From Acrasis kona (Eukaryota > Heterolobosea > Eutetramitea > Acrasida > Acrasidae): DNA of 64,000 bases. This document shows positions 51,803-63,559 of this stretch, piece by piece (position 1 is the first letter of the stretch; every line of letters starts with the position of its first letter). The notes beneath the pieces were generated by a model. It saw only the letters and a list, made by a program, of their open reading frames with translations. It was not told the DNA's origin and searched no databases. Location: positions 18,265 to 82,264 of the forward strand of contig JAOPGA020001010.1 of NCBI GenBank assembly GCA_026419775.2, read 5' to 3'. Position numbers and translations under genes: made by a program.

Positions 51803-54800
51803 ATGCACTTATTAGAACTATTAGACCCACCGAAAGTTGCAGTTACAGTTGTCACTATAGGGATGATTTTGGTATGGGCCCTAAAAGTCAAATCATTTTA
51901 CAACGATTATGCCTCATTGTTTGAACTAACTGACTCAACGATACCTCCAGGTGTACCTCGTTTTTTTGACGATGAAAACGAAAGCCCTTTGAACTCATGT
52001 AATACACCAAAAACACCAATAAAACGTACAGATGGAATGGGAGGGAAAAGATTTGAGGCCACTTTGAACGCTATTTTTATAATTCTAGGCATGTTCAATT
52101 TTGTGACGAGATATTTGTTCTGTGACAATAGCGTAGCACCAGTGTACTTTTTGTTAGTCCCAGTAATGGTTGCACTCTCGCCTTCAAAGAGGAAAGATAT
52201 TGAGATTATAATGTTTTTAATGTTCATTCTCACTTCAGCAATACTATTGTTCTTAAAACCTATCATCCCTCACTTTCATCGTCTTCTTCATTCAGACACT
52301 TTGGATTTGTATAATGACATTGCTGAGATTTTACACACTAGCCTTTGCAGCGAAGATGTTCATCTATTAGTCGTCACCGGTATCCCTCTCATTACATTCC
52401 TTGCAGTCATGCTCTACCATAACCATGTTGTGAAACTTGACTCCAATATGAACGAAAGGAGATACAGACAGTACAGTATCCTGTTAGAGACTGTGATTGC
52501 CAACCTTCCAACCACATTATGGACTGTGGATCGTGATCTGAACATTACATTTTCAAGAGGAGATAGGCTATCGGAAGAAGACCAGGTAACACCACTCACA
52601 GAAAAGATTGGAGTGCCTCTCAAGAACTACGTAACCGAACATTTACAAGTCCTTAATGGGCAACGAGATGAATTGATCCAAATGCACGACGATGCCATCA
52701 ACCAAGGAGTGATCGTCACCAACACCTATTCAAGCAAGAAGCCACATCTTCGACAAAAATCAATCACAAAGAACGTCGATGACTTGTCCTCTACAACGTC
52801 CTCATCATCCGATGATCAAAAGTCCAATCTAAGCAACCAACAACATCACCACCACGAACGAGCCGATTCAAAATCACACTTTTCAACCGTCATTGCACCG
52901 TGGACCAAAAAGAATGGATATCGCATCGGAGCCGTCGGACTTTCCTATGACATTTCAGAATTCGTGAGAGCCAGAGAAGCACTTCAAAAAAGCGAAGACA
53001 ATTACAAAAGCATGATCTCTTCGTTACAAGAACCCATCGTAAGGATCAATTCCAAAATGATCGTCAGCCTCGCCACCAAACCACTTTTTAAAAAGAGACC
53101 AGGTCAACTCATCGGTAAATCCATCTTGGACGTTCTTCATGCATCATCACCAGAAAATAGAGAACACTCCAAACAAAACATTACAAAAGTATTCAAAAAT
53201 CAAAAAGAAAACACGTGGGAATGGGAAGACGATCGTAAAATTTACAGCGTGACTGCCACTTTTATGAACGACGACATTGTGGAAGATGGATACGCGACCT
53301 TAATCATCAGGGACGTTACCGAACAACGAAACAGCCAAAAGAACATGTTACTCGCCAGAGAAGCAAAAATAGCAAGCAGGAGCAAGTCAGCGTTCATCGC
53401 CAGCATGAGTCACGAAGTGAGGAATCCATTACAAGCCATCATGGGAAGTTTGCAACTAATGAGCACCACTTGCATGAGCACCACCCAAATGGAATACATT
53501 GACGACGCCACGGAAAATGCAAAATTACTTTTGGCAATCATAAGCGACGTGTTGGATATGAGCAAAATCGAATCAGGAAAATTAGAATTAATTCAAGCAC
53601 CATTCAGCATCATGGACGTGGTGGAGACGACCAGCGACATGTTATCGTTACAAGCCTACGAAAAAAACATTGAAATCATCACCAACATTGACACCCGATT
53701 GCCAACTCAATTGATAGGAGACAAGACCCGCATCAGTCAAATCCTGACCAATCTCACATCCAATGCGATCAAATTCACCAAACAAGGATGTGTCACTTTG
53801 GGCGTTGATTTGATTCGCGAATCAGAATCAGCGGTCACTTTACAATTATCGTGTCAAGATACGGGAGTGGGAATCAAACAACAAGACATTAAGAGATTGT
53901 TCCAACCCTTTGTTCAACTAAAATATGATAATGTGATGGGTGGTGAAATTTCATCATCATCATGCGAATCAAAAAACAATAACAGCGGAGATGAAGTAAC
54001 CGTGGACGTGAACGAGAGTGTCGGAGAATCACATCATTGTTATAAAGGATGGGGATTAGGATTACACATTTGTGATCGATTGGTTCGATTGATGAATGGT
54101 CACATTCAAGTCGAATCAGAATTCAAAAAGGGATCCAAGTTCATAGTCACCATCACATTGGATAAAATAGGAGATCACACTCATCAAGAAAATGCAATCA
54201 TTCATTTGGTACAATCATCATCGCCGACCAATCACACATCTTGTCAAAGATGTAAAATACAGAGTAATTTATACTCTAGTAAATTCGATACCGTTATCAT
54301 CGTGAATCGAGTGGATCCATTATCGAATGTGATTCAAAAGTATTGTAAAAAACTAAACGTTCAGAACGTTATTATTGTAAATGATGCAGAACGAATCATT
54401 CCGACGGTCGACGAATACGTTGACCCTAGTCAACCCACACCATGCACGCCCACATCAACCACCACCGTTACACCACCATCGTCATCAACTACAACAAATG
54501 ATCATTCGAGCGAACATTGCGTGGCAATCATTGTGGATGGATTGGACACGCCATCATTAGAAAAATGTGATTCGTTGAGCGAGAGGTCACAATGTAAAGT
54601 AATCGTTCTCGTATCCAACAAACAACACGACATTTTCAACGCGCAGAATTATAGATGGACGGAAAATCCTTCTTCTTCTTCTAATAGCGATAATTTGAAC
54701 AGATTGAATCAACACGTACAATCCAAGGATTTGATGAACCAACATCACGCAACATTACAAGCGGTCATCAATAAACCCAACGTGATCGTCATGAAGAAAC

Positions 54801-55424
54801 CAATCAAGTTGAGAAGATTAATGGCCACGTTGAGCGGCAGGAAATCAAGTTATTTATCTAGTTTGATATGGAACATGGACATGAACAACACCACCATTTC
54901 AAGCATGATTCAAAATGACGAAAAATCAGAACCGCCATCAAAGATTGAAACCAAAGAAAAGGAACAAGAGGAATACGTAAAGGAAACGCCCAGCGTTGAC
55001 ATTCGTGATTATAAATTAATGTTGGTGGAGGATAATCCAATCAATCAGAAATTATTACAACGATTGTTGAATAAAATTGGATATGGACGCGTCGAGATTG
55101 CCGATAACGGATTGGAGGCCATCAAGAAGATTGATAGTCAACAAGAACCTTTTGATTTGATTTTGATGGATTTGCAAATGCCACAAATGAATGGATTTGA
55201 TTGTACCATTGCCATTAGGGAGAGAAAGGATCAACACAAGGACACGCCCATCGTCGCCATTACCGCCAATGCCTTTTCTGAGAGCATGCAAAAGTGCATC
55301 AAAGTCGGAATGAATCATGTCTTGATGTAAGTAATTTGATTTTTGATTTCAATTTTAATTTGATAGAAAACCTGTGAATATTACAAACCTGATTACAACC
55401 GTTCAAAATTATGCAAAAAAATAA
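51803..55424 (+). CDS. Hybrid sensor histidine kinase, about 1,193 aa
   Basis: Exons 51803-55326 and 55367-55424, with a 40-bp intron inside the receiver domain. I prefer the ATG at 51803; the frame is open from 51677, and more 5' exons cannot be excluded. Order: five hydrophobic segments (to about 250), two PAS-like domains (about 225-300 and 395-520), the H box SHEVRNPL (His near 536), N box NLTSNAIKF, G1 DTGVGI, G2 GWGLGLH, a low-complexity linker, and a receiver with LVEDN, the phosphoacceptor Asp in LILMDLQMP (about 1123) and the Lys-Pro completed only by exon 2. The PAS domains suggest sensing of light, redox or a small ligand. Its stop is 4 bp from the stop of the convergent gene. Confidence 0.9.
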
Positions 55425-55433
55425 ATTTTTATT
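55420..55433. terminator. Overlapping convergent stop codons and poly(A) signals
   Basis: The kinase TAA (55422-55424) lies within AATAAA at 55420-55425. The opposite gene's TAA (55431-55429) lies within a minus-strand AATAAA (TTTATT at 55428-55433). Confidence 0.75.
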
Positions 55434-56343
55434 TTGTTTTCCTTCTTGTTGTTTTGTTGGTGACTGTGTGTGATGTGAATGTTTTGTTGATGACACAATT
55501 TAGAAAACCTGATAGAGTGTCTTTTGCGAAATTACAGTCGCTGTTTAGTGCAGTGTTTAACTTGTGACCTTTTGGTAGATTTTGACACGAGATGAGTCGA
55601 TAATCGTAATCTTGTTCGTTGGTACCGAGTGCAAATGTTATCACGCAGCCGTCCTTTGTGTATTGGAAGATGTCGCATTTTTTGAGGAATTCGTCTGTTT
55701 GTTCTTGTTCATCTTGTTGGTCTATTCTGGAACGTATGATTACAATGGGTGATTTTGCAATGAGTGAATAGTACTCGAGCATGTCTGATGTGATCTGTTT
55801 CTCTGCTTTTAATTCTTCTAATTGGTTTTTTGTTACTTCATGTTCGATTGTTTGTAGGTGATTATTTTGTTTGACCACTTCACATCTTCGTTCCATTATT
55901 AATAATTGTTGGCTCAATTGTTGGATCTCTTTGTCTTTTTCACAACGGAGCATTTCTGATTCTGCAATCTTTCTTTTCAGATCCATAACCTCTTGTCTTT
56001 CTTGTAATTCTTTAATGTTTGTTATTTCTTGTGTTGTTATGTATTTGCACAAGTTAGCATGTGCTTCGCTTAGTTTGATGTTTTCCTCACGCATTAATGC
56101 AACTTCATCTCTAATTGTCTTGAATTCACTTGTGGTATTTTTTTTATGCAGGCTCAATTCCTTCAACAGTGTCTTGTTCGACTCCAAAGTCATCCCGAAC
56201 TTCAATTTATAATCTTCATTTGTTAAATGTTTTGTCTTATCTATTGATGAGGGGTGCACGCGTGATATTTCATTTGGTGATGTCCTTTTCAAAGATTTAC
56301 CATGTGGTGAGTTTTTGCCAGGTGAAAAAGTATGATGCGTCAT
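55429..56343 (-). CDS. Coiled-coil protein with Csm1-like C-terminal domain, 304 aa
   Basis: A basic Ser/Pro-rich N-terminus (TFSPGKNSPHGK, about 1-45) is followed by a long coiled coil (about 55-205). Next is a compact domain beginning LEYYSLIAKSPIVIIRSR, with CVITFALGT and YDYRLIS, and then a basic tail. The layout and the tyrosine-leucine entry into the globular domain resemble Csm1/Pcs1 and other RWD-type kinetochore proteins, which link microtubule-binding complexes at centromeres. The Csm1 link is tentative; no search was run. It is head-to-head with kinesin-14, 53 bp apart. Confidence 0.55.
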   Translation of the reverse strand: MTHHTFSPGKNSPHGKSLKRTSPNEISRVHPSSIDKTKHLTNEDYKLKFGMTLESNKTLLKELSLHKKNTTSEFKTIRDEVALMREENIKLSEAHANLCKYITTQEITNIKELQERQEVMDLKRKIAESEMLRCEKDKEIQQLSQQLLIMERRCEVVKQNNHLQTIEHEVTKNQLEELKAEKQITSDMLEYYSLIAKSPIVIIRSRIDQQDEQEQTDEFLKKCDIFQYTKDGCVITFALGTNEQDYDYRLISCQNLPKGHKLNTALNSDCNFAKDTLSGFLNCVINKTFTSHTVTNKTTRRKTK

Positions 56344-56396
56344 TGGGTTGATTGGGATTTTGTTAAAAAAACCCGCTAAAATATTTCGTTAAAAAA

Positions 56397-58492
56397 ATGA
56401 TGACCTCAAATAAGGACGTCAGTTTTGATGAGGTGGAGGCGGAGTTGATGGTGGAATTTGAGAAACTTATACCAGGCATCACTAATACTAATAAAGAGAA
56501 TTATTCACCACGAACAACACCAAAGCGTCAAGGGCTCTCTGCCATAAAATCCAACATTAAAGAAGTAAAGACGGATGATGGGAAATACGTCGGCGAATCG
56601 ATTGATCATGACAAGCATGTTGTTACAAACAAAATTATCAAGCTGCACGAACTTCTAAATGCTGCGAATGTAGAGCTCACCCAGTGTAGATCAGAGTTGC
56701 AAAAAAATGCAAGAAATCAAACAGAAATTAGGTCCTTTTACCAAAACCAACTCTCCCGTTCCACGATATTGCATGAAGAAAATACGAAAGAATTGAAAAG
56801 TAAAGTAGCCACGCTTGAAGAACAAAATAAGTATGTATGATCTAAAATAGCTTTATTAAATCAAGCAGCAATCTTAGAAACGTTGGGGCTCTTGCTCAGT
56901 TAGAGGCCGAAGAGCTTAAATTAGAAAGGGACAGCCTAGCTAAAGAACTTGCCAGCTTGAGGTCGCATGTAGCATTGCTCGAAAAAGAGTACACACGAGT
57001 AAAATGCGATAGGGACAATTTCAAAACTGAACTGACCACGGTGAAAAAGCACACTGAGTCCGAACGTACAGACAATAAACAAGAGCTAATAAGGTTAAAA
57101 TCAATTCAGAGAAATGTAGTTAATAAAGTATACAATGAGCTGTTATGCATCAAACAGAGCTACGTACAGGTCAAGGCGGATGTCGAAGTCATCACTAACC
57201 AGATGATTACTGATTTGGAAGAATTTAACAATACAGTCGTTCAAAAAACTTCAGATACTGTGTTCCGGAGTGACTTGGAGATCGTGTTGATGCAACAAGT
57301 AGAATTCATCCAAGAAAAATACAAAAATGAATTATTGATACGAAAAAAGCTCCAAAACGAATTAATAGAGGAAAGAGGTAATATTAGAGTATTCTGCAGA
57401 GTGCGTCCGTTCATTCAAGATGATGTTAGCAGAGAATCCAGCATATTCATTCAAGATGAAACATGTTTGTCGGTAAACACAAAGATGCCAAGTTTCACTG
57501 GTCCCGGGAGTAGTCAGGGTATTAAAAATAGCGCCATAATAAAAACGAGACAGTTCGAGCTTGATAGAGTTTTTCCGATGGAATCAAATCAATCTGACTT
57601 GTTCGAGGAGATCAAACCTTTGGTGTCATCTGTGCTTGATGGATATAATGTCTGCATTTTGGCTTACGGACAGACAGGTAGCGGTAAAACATACACTATG
57701 CAAGGTAATCAAGAGCAACCTGGTGTCATTCCAAAGGCACTATCAGAACTGTTCGACCAAATGCAGGATAAGGGTCAAACACACGTTTTCAAATTAACTA
57801 TGAGCATGATTGAGGTATATAACAATGAAGTTAGAGATTTGCTAGATGGCGTGAAGATTGATGAAAATCAAATCAAAAAAACCACTACAAAAAATATGCC
57901 TAAAAAGAATTTGGAAGTTATGGATATGGGTGACCAAGGTTTGGAAGTAAAAGGAGCCACTGTTGTTCAAATAACCGATATCAAACAAGTATATGCATAC
58001 ATGAGAAGGGGTTCAAGTAATAGGAGTGAGGCTAGTACAGCGATGAATAGTCACAGTAGTCGTTCTCACAGCATTTGTACAATAGAAGTTGAGACCTCGC
58101 AAACCAAGAACGCTCGGACTATATTGGGATTCTCTGTACCTAATACGAAAGCAAAATTAAGGTTAGTGGATCTTGCAGGATCTGAGTGTATCGGTCTAAG
58201 CATGACCACTGGTGAGCACGCAAAAGAAGCGTCATATGTAAACCGCAGTTTAGCAGCGCTTGGAGATGTCATGGCCGCTTTATCGAAACAAAATCGTACT
58301 CATGTGCCTTACAGGAATTCTAGACTTACTCACTTACTACAAGATTGTCTTGGTGGTAATGCAAAAATGCTTATAATTGTATGTGTATCCCCCACTCTTA
58401 AATGTATTACAGAAACAACTCATACCTTATCATTTGGAAGTAGAGTTCGGTTTGTGGCGAGAGCACCCCTGAAGAAGCAGCTTTCTTCATAA
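56397..58492 (+). CDS. Kinesin-14, C-terminal motor, 685 aa
   Basis: Exons 56397-56830 and 56869-58492, with a 38-bp intron. Two ATGs open the frame in tandem. The N-terminal tail is short, with a TTPKRQ-type basic stretch, then a coiled coil (about 75-300). The neck sequence RGNIRVFCRVRPF (about 313) enters a C-terminal motor with P-loop GQTGSGKT (about 411), switch I NSHSSRSHS (about 537) and switch II LVDLAGSE (about 577). A C-terminal motor with this neck is the mark of minus-end-directed kinesin-14 (Ncd/KAR3), used in spindle assembly. It is divergent with a possible kinetochore gene. Confidence 0.93.
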
Positions 58493-58556
58493 TTGTAATA
58501 TTAATAAATTGTAATATTTGGTTGACCCTTTTGTGCGGAAGTAAAAGCTGTTAAAA

Positions 58557-59441
58557 ATGGGTTACTTGGACATCGATGAGATTTTATCTGAACAGGAGGT
58601 AATTGCGTGCTTCTTGCATTGATTATAATTATAGAACATCAATGTTATGCTCAATAACGACGCCTATGACTTGGCCACACTGTTAACAAAAAAAGATGCA
58701 AAAAAGAATACCGACATGAATGTTGAACTTTTACCAAATCAAGATTTAGATGATTCAATACATAGTGTGACAAGTACATCAAGCGATTTAGTAGAAGATG
58801 ATGAGGACGATGAAGACGACAATAAAAAATTAAATTCAACAAACATACAAGCAAAGACTAAATTAAACATGCCCTACTGGCTTGCGAAAGAATTGGGNAA
58901 AAAACATTTTGTTGTGGTCGAGTTCCCATCTTGGATGAAAGTGTTGGAAAGTTGCAAAGCAGATTGGGCCTCTGTAAATATAAATTCCATCACCCAACAC
59001 TTCTACAATTTTGGGCAAGATCTTTCATACTACATTTTTAATAAAAATAAATTCAGCGAAGAACGCGAGGAACTTGCCGAAAGATTAAGCAAGAATGTTT
59101 TTGAGGCTTTTGTAAAACGGTTTCCACTAATACTCCAACACTCAATTTCCGCATCAACAGAAAATAATTCACAAATCGTAAGAATGCTTTCTGTACTGGA
59201 AGAGCGATTGTACCGAACGGGTCAAACCGCTCAAGATGAATATGCAAATTGGAAAGTAAATGGTGTAGGCTTGTCAATCGTGAAACAGAGCATCCTCATG
59301 AAGCAGGAAGCTACAACACAATATATAGTCCCAGCCTCTGCGCAGAAACCAACACAACCGGTTGATGAAGAGGGCACACAGCAGCAAGCAAGAAAGAGGA
59401 GAAAGAACAACGATGGATCAATTCGCGCCACCGCTAAATAA
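58557..59441 (+). CDS. PSF3: GINS complex subunit Psf3, 282 aa
   Basis: Exons 58557-58598 and 58635-59441, with a 36-bp intron. The first exon gives MGYLDIDEILSEQE, the conserved Psf3 start. After an acidic low-complexity insert, the GINS A-domain follows (YWLAKEL, ADWASVN, FYNFGQDL, RLSKNVFEAFVKRF and LEERLYRTGQTAQDEYANW). A basic tail with ARKRRKN ends the protein. Psf3 is part of the GINS tetramer in the CMG replicative helicase. One base is ambiguous: 58898 is n, in the codon GGN, which encodes Gly whatever the base is. Confidence 0.88.
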
Positions 59442-59502
59442 AATTTTATTATCACCATGTCAACTGTCATTTTTGTGAATGTTTTGAAATCAAACATCTT
59501 TA

Positions 59503-60672
59503 ATGATTGACTCATCATTTAGATCCTTGGGAGTGTCAACAAAAGACAACGTTGCTAAGTAAGTTTATTTTATGCTAGACGATTTTAACCTTTTAGAACT
59601 GGCTATCTGGTCAAGAGGGGGCAAAACTACAAAACTTGGAAGAAGAGGTAATGTTGTAAGCGGTAGTATGCTTATATTTAAAAAGATGGTTTCGTCTACA
59701 CTCAGAGGGTATATTGTCGTATCATAAAGATGCCATTGATGTTTATCACCCATTGGGTCTCATATACTTGTCGGAGGCGTTTATAGAAAATCATGATCCT
59801 TTCGAAAAGGTAACCATCACAATATAAAATCAAATGTTGATCCCAGATGGACAATATACTTGTAGTTAGAGTTGATGGAAAGCGATACATGTTATCAGCA
59901 GAATCTCCAGAGGAGCGCGAAAGTTGGATGAAGGCCTTGCAAAATGTTATTAAACGGTTAGTTCAGAGGATTCAACAGGGGAAAAAACAAAATTCGATAA
60001 TAAATCACAGTAATTCAGCTCAAACTTCAACAAAACCCGAGTCCGCCACTGCAAGGGATCTGGCACAAACGAAACAAATGGTTGAAAGACTTTTAGAACT
60101 AATGAGCGTAATGGAAGATGGTTTAGGGAACACTATGACGCACTCGGAGGAGGTGAATGATATCATTAAATTTAAAAGTAAGCCTGTAAAGTCCGAAGAG
60201 GACGATGAAGGTGATGACACATCATCAAGTGACGACGAAGGCGGCTCGCCTAGCTCCAGAGGACGTAGTTTTTCATTAAGCACAATCAAGCAACATAAAA
60301 GAGAACACATTTGCGACCCTGCCCAGAGATTCATGATGATCATAAATGATGTAGAAAACATTCGCTCAGATATGAAAGCCATCCTTCAACACGTTACAAA
60401 TGCCAACAATAATGCAGCACATACAGAAGCAAATTCGGACAAGAATCAAAGCGATGACTCCACCACACTAATTCAAATGAACCATGATCTAAAAGAGCAA
60501 CTTGATAAAGCTAATGCACAGATAGAGGCTTATGAGACCAAAATTGATGAACAAAACATTCATAAGAATGTATTAATTAAGGTTCGTGTAATGATTTCTA
60601 TTCATTAACAAATGATAGGAGGTTAAAAATTTGAGACTACAGGTAGAGAGACTGAAAGTTAAGGAACAGTAA
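59503..60672 (+). CDS. PH-domain and coiled-coil protein, five exons, 339 aa
   Basis: Exons 59503-59558, 59597-59647, 59686-59809, 59847-60581 and 60619-60672; introns are 38, 38, 37 and 37 bp, all in frame. The PH domain (about 18-115) is split across four exons. It has TGYLVKRGQNYKTWKKRWF, a central GLIYL strand, and the C-terminal helix with Trp of ESPEERESWMKALQ. The basic KR and R residues in the first loop suit phosphoinositide binding. Then come a helical segment, an acidic Ser/Asp stretch, another helical segment and a short coiled coil at the end. It probably acts at membranes; its role is unknown. Confidence 0.8.
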
Positions 60673-60726
60673 AGATTTTATTATCATAATCCTTCTTTCA
60701 ATGTTACAATGTTAATATAAGTAGTG

Positions 60727-61371
60727 TTAATTCTTCATTAAAAACAAATCATTCATGTTCATTAAATTTCTTGCATTCGGTCTATTAATGTCCTTTTCAT
60801 CCAGCAAACTCAACACTAACTTGATCAATTCTTCAGGATAAAATCCATTACTCTAAAATTGTTTAGTACCTTTTAGTATATAAACTTACATTCATGTCTG
60901 ATCTGAGTTTGTTCTTCAAGTCAGGTAATGTCCCATTTAAAGAAGCAGTCCTGTACTCTGCATTGTTTGTAGATTGTCGTGAGGGACGAATTGGATGTTG
61001 ATGCACTTTATTGTTAAAATGATTATGCAGAATTTTGAGAAATACTTCTTTGGATCCAGTCTCCAAATGACTATAGTCTAATATTCTATAGGCTTTAACG
61101 ACAACAGTCTCTTTTTTTCATTTTCACAAAGGTGAACCCAAGCTAACATCGTTAGAGAATTTTTGAAGAAACACAGAATGTGTGAATATCGTGATACCGA
61201 TCTCCCTGATTGCCTAAAAAATCAGCTACTCCGGAGTAACTTGTCCATATATGCATCAGTTTACAACGATCTCTTTTGATATGCTACTAGTTTGTTTCTA
61301 TGCACTAAGTCCCGGATTTCCGCTAGTCCAAAAATTCTGACAGGCGAAGAATCAACCGGACTCTCCTCCAT
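60727..61371 (-). CDS. Four-exon hypothetical protein, 168 aa
   Basis: Exons 61265-61371, 61128-61213, 60890-61077 and 60727-60852; introns are 51, 50 and 37 bp. The frame closes exactly across all three. It starts MEESPVDSSPVRIFGL and runs through helical segments (ILCFFKNSLTMLAWVHLYYS spans the exon 2-3 junction) to LVLSLLDEKDINRPNARNLM, a helix pair. The last segment resembles the end of a kinase domain in outline only. Function unknown. Its 3' end is convergent with the PH gene, 54 bp apart. Confidence 0.55.
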
Positions 61372-61488
61372 ACTCGCTCCATCATAAACATAATTACTCT
61401 ATATCGTCATCCGTCAAGTAGAGATCCAATCGCATAAATTCCAACCATCTTTATAACGAATAAATAAATTCCGAAAAAAAGAAGAGAC

Positions 61489-62111
61489 ATGATCAAGATT
61501 ATCGCACTTGTCGGATTGTTTGTCGTCACCGTGAATGCACTAAACACGTGTGCTCTCCTTGGGACCGGAAAACCAATTGCTACCAAAGAGTCATTGGCGG
61601 ATTGTACGTGGTACAATGACGAGACATGCTGCACAGTCCAGAATAGTGTGAGCATTAAGAACGAGTGGGAAAAAAGTACCGGAGCTACCAACCAAACCAT
61701 TCCCGATTTTATTAGAAATGCCTTGCTCTCTCAATGCCTTGACTTGATGCATCAAGTAAGTCCGTTCACAAAAGATACTAACCATCGTAGTATATTTGCC
61801 TACCATGCAGTCCCAACAATGCCAACTTCTACAGACCAAAAATTCTACTCATTGAAGGAAAGTTGGATCTTTGCAGCTCATTCTGCGACAACCTATACCA
61901 AAAATGCTTTGCAGCGCCCGTTGACGGAGGAACGGTTGGAACTAAATACTCCTCATCCTCTTCTTTCTGTACTGTAGGATTGAGACCATACTCCAATGTT
62001 CCAATCACAGTATCAACTGATAGTACTAAATGCTTCAACTCAGGTTCAAGTTTAAAAGTCTCTTGGATGTTGGTTGCATTGACAGTTGTAGCAACACTTC
62101 TTTTTTATTAA
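61489..62111 (+). CDS. Secreted folate-receptor-like cysteine-rich protein, probable GPI anchor, 195 aa
   Basis: Exons 61489-61755 and 61791-62111, with a 35-bp intron between codons. A signal peptide (MIKIIALVGLFVVTVNA) is followed by cysteines in a folate-receptor-like order, including CLPCSPNNANFYRP and LCSSFCDNLYQKCF. The CxSFCDxLYxxC pattern is characteristic of that family. A Ser-rich stretch and a terminal hydrophobic tail suggest a GPI anchor. Folate receptor-like domains bind pterins or, in some members, other ligands, so this may be a surface receptor or an adhesion protein. The ligand is unproven. Confidence 0.7.
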
Positions 62112-62337
62112 ATAATTTAAACAAAAAATAAAAGATTCTTCATTAATCATAATACTACACTTAACATTCCTGTTTGTTTTAGAAATTCACAAGATTGAAC
62201 TAGCATCTAGTCGACGTTTTCGGCTTAATCCTCTTATCTTCCAAAGGCAACAACCTTAATCTTGTGAGCGATAAGCTCAAGACGCAAAATCTTCGCAGGA
62301 TAGATAAATACAAATCAAATGCAAATAAATTAAACAT
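62112..62337. other. Intergenic, with a short open stretch
   Basis: A 22-codon minus-strand stretch without a start (about 62236-62303) ends in VVAFGR before TAA. It could be the tail of an unseen exon; it is unassigned. Confidence 0.3.
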
Positions 62338-62666
62338 TTAATCCTGGGCTTCTAAGTAGCATAACGCAAAAAATTCTTTGCACTCTTCCATGTCCAATAC
62401 ATTGTTATTATCTGTGTCTATTTGTACCATGGCGTCATGGAAGTCTTCTTCAGTCAAATTCTATAATCATTAGAATAAATATATCAGACTAAACGTACCA
62501 TTCCGAGAATGTTGAGTATGTTCCTTAGTTCGTGCCCCTCTATCAAACCGTTTTGATTTAGATCGTTTTCATGGAGTAACTGATTTTGTTATAAGACATA
62601 ATATAGATCTATTACCCTTTCGATGTTCATCTGTGTGTCTATTGGTAGCTGCGTGAAGAACTTCAT
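62338..62666 (-). CDS. Small two-EF-hand protein, three exons, 84 aa
   Basis: Exons 62616-62666, 62499-62579 and 62338-62460; introns are 36 and 38 bp, both in phase 0. It starts MKFFTQLP. EF-hand 1 loop: ENDLNQNGLIEGHE. EF-hand 2 loop: DTDNNNVLDMEE, with the acidic residue at position 12. The first loop has Glu-Asn-Asp spacing, so its calcium binding may be weaker. The protein is an EF-hand pair alone, the size of a calmodulin half. It probably senses calcium. Confidence 0.75.
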
Positions 62667-63559
62667 TTTTTGTTATTTGTTGCGTTTCAAAAATAGCATT
62701 CTAAAATAGTTCGTTGCAATCAATGGTAGTTGAGCCAAGTTGATCACATAGTGGTTTTGTGCTATTTTGGATACCCAACACTGTACTGGTGGTAACAATT
62801 CATATATCCACATTTTTTGGAGGTTAAAACTTGAGAATTCTTGGGTGAATTAATAATCGACTTTTTTGGACAAATACAAGGCGAAGAAGCACTTTGCAGT
62901 TACTTTAAAGGTCTTCGAACTGGAGGGAAACTATAGTCGGTAACCAAGCGAAGCGACACCTCAACTCTACACATCATGTTGAGAAGCGAGAGACTTCGGT
63001 TCAAACTGCATTATGCTGCAACAGAAGCAAAATAAGCAGCATGGTGTATTGTAATACAATTCTAAACATTTTCATACCAAGCAGCACTCTACTTTGATGA
63101 ACGTTTTCTAATTAAATTTGTAGCATGCTCAACAAAACATTACAAGGAATGCACTTGCGTATAGATGATCCTGAAGAATCATGTTTGCATTAAGAAGTAG
63201 GCATTGAAATCAAACGCAAATATCAAATTTGTATTGGACAGCAGTTGATTTAGAAGATCAGCGATTCATGCGATAATGAGGACTCTCCTGCATGTAATAA
63301 TTTCAAAAGACGATTTTGTACGCTAATCAACAGATATGCTGTCACAACGATTGATTGGACGATTTAAACCAAAGCATTACAAACATCAAAGCATCAGGTA
63401 CGGTCAAGTCCTACGAGATTACCTCTTGGGAAGAAGATTTTCGAAGCGTTGGGAAATGGACAGCTTTGTTGAGGAAATTTAAATACTTGAACCAAGTTGC
63501 AATAAACATCGACGAAGTTTAATACAATAGCGACAATTAATTAAGAGGACACTTGATGT
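62667..63559. other. Intergenic, no gene seen
   Basis: About 890 bp with no ORF over 60 codons and no recognised RNA or repeat. Confidence 0.5.
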
